Origin: CBDCZY01 sp965224745
Lineage (GTDB): Bacteria > Pseudomonadota > Gammaproteobacteria > Methylococcales > Methylomonadaceae
Assembly: GCA_965224745.1 (NCBI GenBank)
Contig: CBDCZY010000010.1
Span: 372,001-436,000, forward strand
DNA: 64,000 nt
Direction of reading: 5' to 3'
Below, piece by piece: positions 61,969-64,000 of the stretch. Within the stretch, counting starts at the first letter, position 1; the number at the start of each line of letters is the position of its first letter. The notes under the pieces were generated by a model that was not told the DNA's origin, did not search any database, and was given only the letters and a program-made list of their open reading frames with translations. Made by a program: the position numbers and the translations under genes.

Positions 61969-63432
61969 ATGATACCGGTAATTTTATCAGGAGGATATGG
62001 TACTCGATTATGGCCATTATCCCGAGTACATTATCCAAAGCAATTTCTCCCTTTGGTTTCTAAACAGTCTATGTTGCAAGAAACGCTGCTAAGATTGCAA
62101 GGGTTAGAGGGTATGCAAGCGCCGATTGCGGTTTGTAATGAAGAGCATCGGTTTTTGACCGCAGGTCAGATGCAAGAAATTAATATCTCGCCCAAAGCAA
62201 TTATTTTAGAGCCGATGGGTAAAAATACCGCGCCTGCAGTTGCAATGGCTGCATTAGCTGCAGAAGAGTCTGACGATATATTATTAGTGTTACCAGCTGA
62301 TCACTCAATTGGTAACGTCAGCGCATTTCATAGCGCTATTCAAACGGCCCTGTACTATGCCGAACAAGATTATCTCGTTACTTTTGGTATAGTTCCGAAT
62401 GCACCTGAGACAGGTTACGGTTATATAAAAGCAGGCCGCCCGATGGAACAGAAACAACCAGAATCAGCGTTTAACGTCTCGGCGTTTGTTGAAAAGCCTG
62501 ATTTGGAAAAAGCCATGTCGTATCTTGAAAGCGGTGATTATTATTGGAATAGCGGCATGTTCGCCTTTAAAGCTTCGCGTTTTATGGCGGAGTTAGAACA
62601 ACATAATCCGGCGATGTTAGAGGCTTGTAAAAAAGCTTATACTACATCTGAAATTGATCGGGATTTCGTCCGCTTGAATCGAGATATTTTTGCTACCTGT
62701 CCATCCGACTCTATAGACTATGCCGTGATGGAAAAGACCGAGAAGGGTGTGGTTATTCCTGTTGACATCAATTGGAATGATGTTGGGTCCTGGTCTGCTT
62801 TATGGGAACTTTTCCCTAAAGATTCAGAAGGCAATGCGCTAAAAGGAGACGTGTTAGTTCATGACACACATAATTCGTATTTGCATTCAGAGAATAAGTT
62901 GGTGGCTGCCATTGGTGTGAACAATTTAGTCGTTGTAGAAACGGATGATGCAGTCATGATTGCTCCAAAAGACCGGGTACAAGATGTCAAAGAGATGGTC
63001 GCTCAGCTCAAGGCAAATAATCGGCCAGAAGCAGATGTACACCGCAAGGTTTATCGACCTTGGGGACACTATGACTCGGTTGATTGCGGTGATCGACATC
63101 AAACCAAGCGCATTGTGGTGAATCCGGGCGCTAAATTATCGCTGCAAAAGCATCACCACAGAGCCGAACACTGGGTGGTGGTTAAAGGGACAGCGGCGGT
63201 TACTAAGGGTGATCAAAAAATTCTTTTGACCGAAAATGAATCCACTTATATTCCACTCGGCATGGAACATAGGTTAGAAAATCCAGGGGTTATACCTTTG
63301 GAAATGGTTGAGGTTCAATCGGGTAGCTATTTAGGAGAAGATGACATTGTTCGCTTTCAAGACAATTATGGTCGACTCCCTAAAACTACCGAAACCTCAA
63401 ATACTGATAACAAACAAGAGGAAAAAAAATGA
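61969..63432 (+). CDS. manC: Mannose-1-phosphate guanylyltransferase / mannose-6-phosphate isomerase
   Basis: The 487-aa type II bifunctional enzyme converts fructose-6-P to mannose-6-P and mannose-1-P to GDP-mannose. The pyrophosphorylase signature is VILSGGYGTRLWPLSR at the N-terminus, with FVEKPDLEKA further on. The cupin isomerase domain begins at about residue 340 (VYRPWGHYDSVDCGDRHQTK) and includes QKHHHRAEHWVVVKG. The ATG at 61969 with an AAGG upstream is preferred over the GTG at 61948. Its stop overlaps galU by 4 bp (ATGA). Confidence 0.95.
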   Translation: MIPVILSGGYGTRLWPLSRVHYPKQFLPLVSKQSMLQETLLRLQGLEGMQAPIAVCNEEHRFLTAGQMQEINISPKAIILEPMGKNTAPAVAMAALAAEESDDILLVLPADHSIGNVSAFHSAIQTALYYAEQDYLVTFGIVPNAPETGYGYIKAGRPMEQKQPESAFNVSAFVEKPDLEKAMSYLESGDYYWNSGMFAFKASRFMAELEQHNPAMLEACKKAYTTSEIDRDFVRLNRDIFATCPSDSIDYAVMEKTEKGVVIPVDINWNDVGSWSALWELFPKDSEGNALKGDVLVHDTHNSYLHSENKLVAAIGVNNLVVVETDDAVMIAPKDRVQDVKEMVAQLKANNRPEADVHRKVYRPWGHYDSVDCGDRHQTKRIVVNPGAKLSLQKHHHRAEHWVVVKGTAAVTKGDQKILLTENESTYIPLGMEHRLENPGVIPLEMVEVQSGSYLGEDDIVRFQDNYGRLPKTTETSNTDNKQEEKK

Positions 63433-64000
63433 GTTTGCAAGTCAAAAAAGCTGTATTTCCCGTCGCTGGTCTTGGTACTCGATTTTTACCAGCGACCAAA
63501 GCCAGCCCCAAGGAAATGCTCCCCGTCGTTGATAAACCTTTAATTCAATACGCTGTCGAAGAAGCGGTAGCGGCTGGTATTGAAACCATAATTTTTGTTA
63601 CCAGCCGAACCAAGCGAGCTATTTCTGACCATTTTGATAAAGCTTATGAGTTGGAAAAAGAACTTGAGCTAAAAAACAAAACCAAACTGCTTAAAGTTGC
63701 TCAAGACATGATCCCGGCTAACGTTACCTTTGTTTCCATAAGACAATCAGAACCATTAGGATTAGGGCACGCAGTGGCATGCGCCAAAGACGTGGTGGGT
63801 GATGAGCCATTTGCTGTGATTTTGGCGGATGACTTGATTGAGGATAAAAACCGCGGCTGTCTAGCGCAAATGGTTAATCTGTTTGAAAAGGAGCAGGCCA
63901 GTATTTTAGGGACTGAGCGAGTTGACCCCAAGGAAACAGGCAGCTATGGTATTGTTAAAGCGGATTCAATAGCAGATCGTATTAGCGATGTTAAGCAAAT
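63429..64000 (+). CDS. galU: UTP-glucose-1-phosphate uridylyltransferase, N-terminal part (cut by window edge)
   Basis: GalU makes UDP-glucose from UTP and glucose-1-phosphate. The frame runs from ATG 63429, which overlaps the manC stop by 4 bp, to the window edge. The start has KKAVFPVAGLGTRFLPATKA then SPKEMLPVVDKP, the typical nucleotide-binding opening, with VTSRTKRAISDHFD and LGLGHAVACAK further along and ETGSYGIVK near the edge. The C-terminal 90 or so residues are outside. It works with GalE and ManC in sugar-nucleotide supply for envelope polysaccharide. Confidence 0.95.
   Translation, partial: MSLQVKKAVFPVAGLGTRFLPATKASPKEMLPVVDKPLIQYAVEEAVAAGIETIIFVTSRTKRAISDHFDKAYELEKELELKNKTKLLKVAQDMIPANVTFVSIRQSEPLGLGHAVACAKDVVGDEPFAVILADDLIEDKNRGCLAQMVNLFEKEQASILGTERVDPKETGSYGIVKADSIADRISDVKQ

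Noticed and set aside
1..64000. tRNA and rRNA genes
   Set aside because: No cloverleaf-like or rRNA-like sequence was noticed by eye on either strand; a tRNAscan run would be needed to exclude them fully.

Overview
The window is AT-rich (about 40% G+C by eye), densely coded Gram-negative DNA. Periplasmic and outer-membrane proteins, LPS heptose epimerase, bioH-type biotin synthesis, the rpsF-rpsR-rplI cluster and the rsmD and ypfJ homologues point to a gammaproteobacterium. A giant LEPR-XLL/DUF4347 adhesin, DUF3135, a DUF2232-type protein beside rpsR/rplI and low G+C suggest Methylococcales or a related order. That assignment is inference: no methane-oxidation gene lies in the window.

Layout. 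1-3.9 kb: biotin operon bioB(partial)-F-H-C-D with overlapping genes. 4.5-9.8 kb: aa3-type cytochrome c oxidase operon coxB-coxA-small ORF-ctaG-coxC, with convergent ctaB. 9.9-13.2 kb: paired M16 peptidases and rsmD, all overlapping. 13.2-18 kb: a frameshifted small gene, a membrane protein, DUF3135, cobO, a DUF533 protein and an RNase II-like protein. 18-21.3 kb: a truncated CobW-like GTPase, two unassigned membrane-associated proteins and a LysR regulator. 21.4-26.7 kb: beta-carbonic anhydrase, then rpsF-rpsR-DUF2232-rplI-hldD and convergent ypfJ. The S6 gene has a 16-copy KTEPEA tail. 26.7-36.6 kb is accessory: a dead transposase, a FecR-TPR-barrel protein, small secreted proteins, the acetate symporter pair yjcH-actP and a dead ISAs1-type transposase. 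36.6-39.5 kb: a predicted di-iron MBL protein beside a GGDEF-EAL protein. 39.5-41 kb: an intact IS200/IS605 element and a secreted PLA2-like protein. 41-52.9 kb (minus strand): adhesin, hybrid histidine kinase and REC-GGDEF-EAL regulator. 53.4-64 kb: PBP7-type peptidase, an ISKra4-like element with target duplication, a TPR lipoprotein, an orphan SoxB, and the sugar-nucleotide genes galE-manC-galU(partial).

A dispersed hairpin-bearing repeat about 110-170 bp long occurs at least five times (3.9, 15.3, 19.1, 27.1 and 40.3 kb), with a likely end fragment at 54.4 kb. It has terminal inverted repeats and an internal stem whose arms co-vary between copies, so it looks like a MITE-type element with a selected structure.

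The strongest candidates for under-described biology are: (i) the adhesin-kinase-c-di-GMP operon; (ii) the di-iron (possible O2 sensor) protein next to a GGDEF-EAL enzyme; (iii) ribosomal protein S6 with a tandem-repeat acidic tail; (iv) the covarying hairpin repeat family; and (v) the FecR-TPR-outer-membrane-barrel fusion with a compositional break inside the gene.
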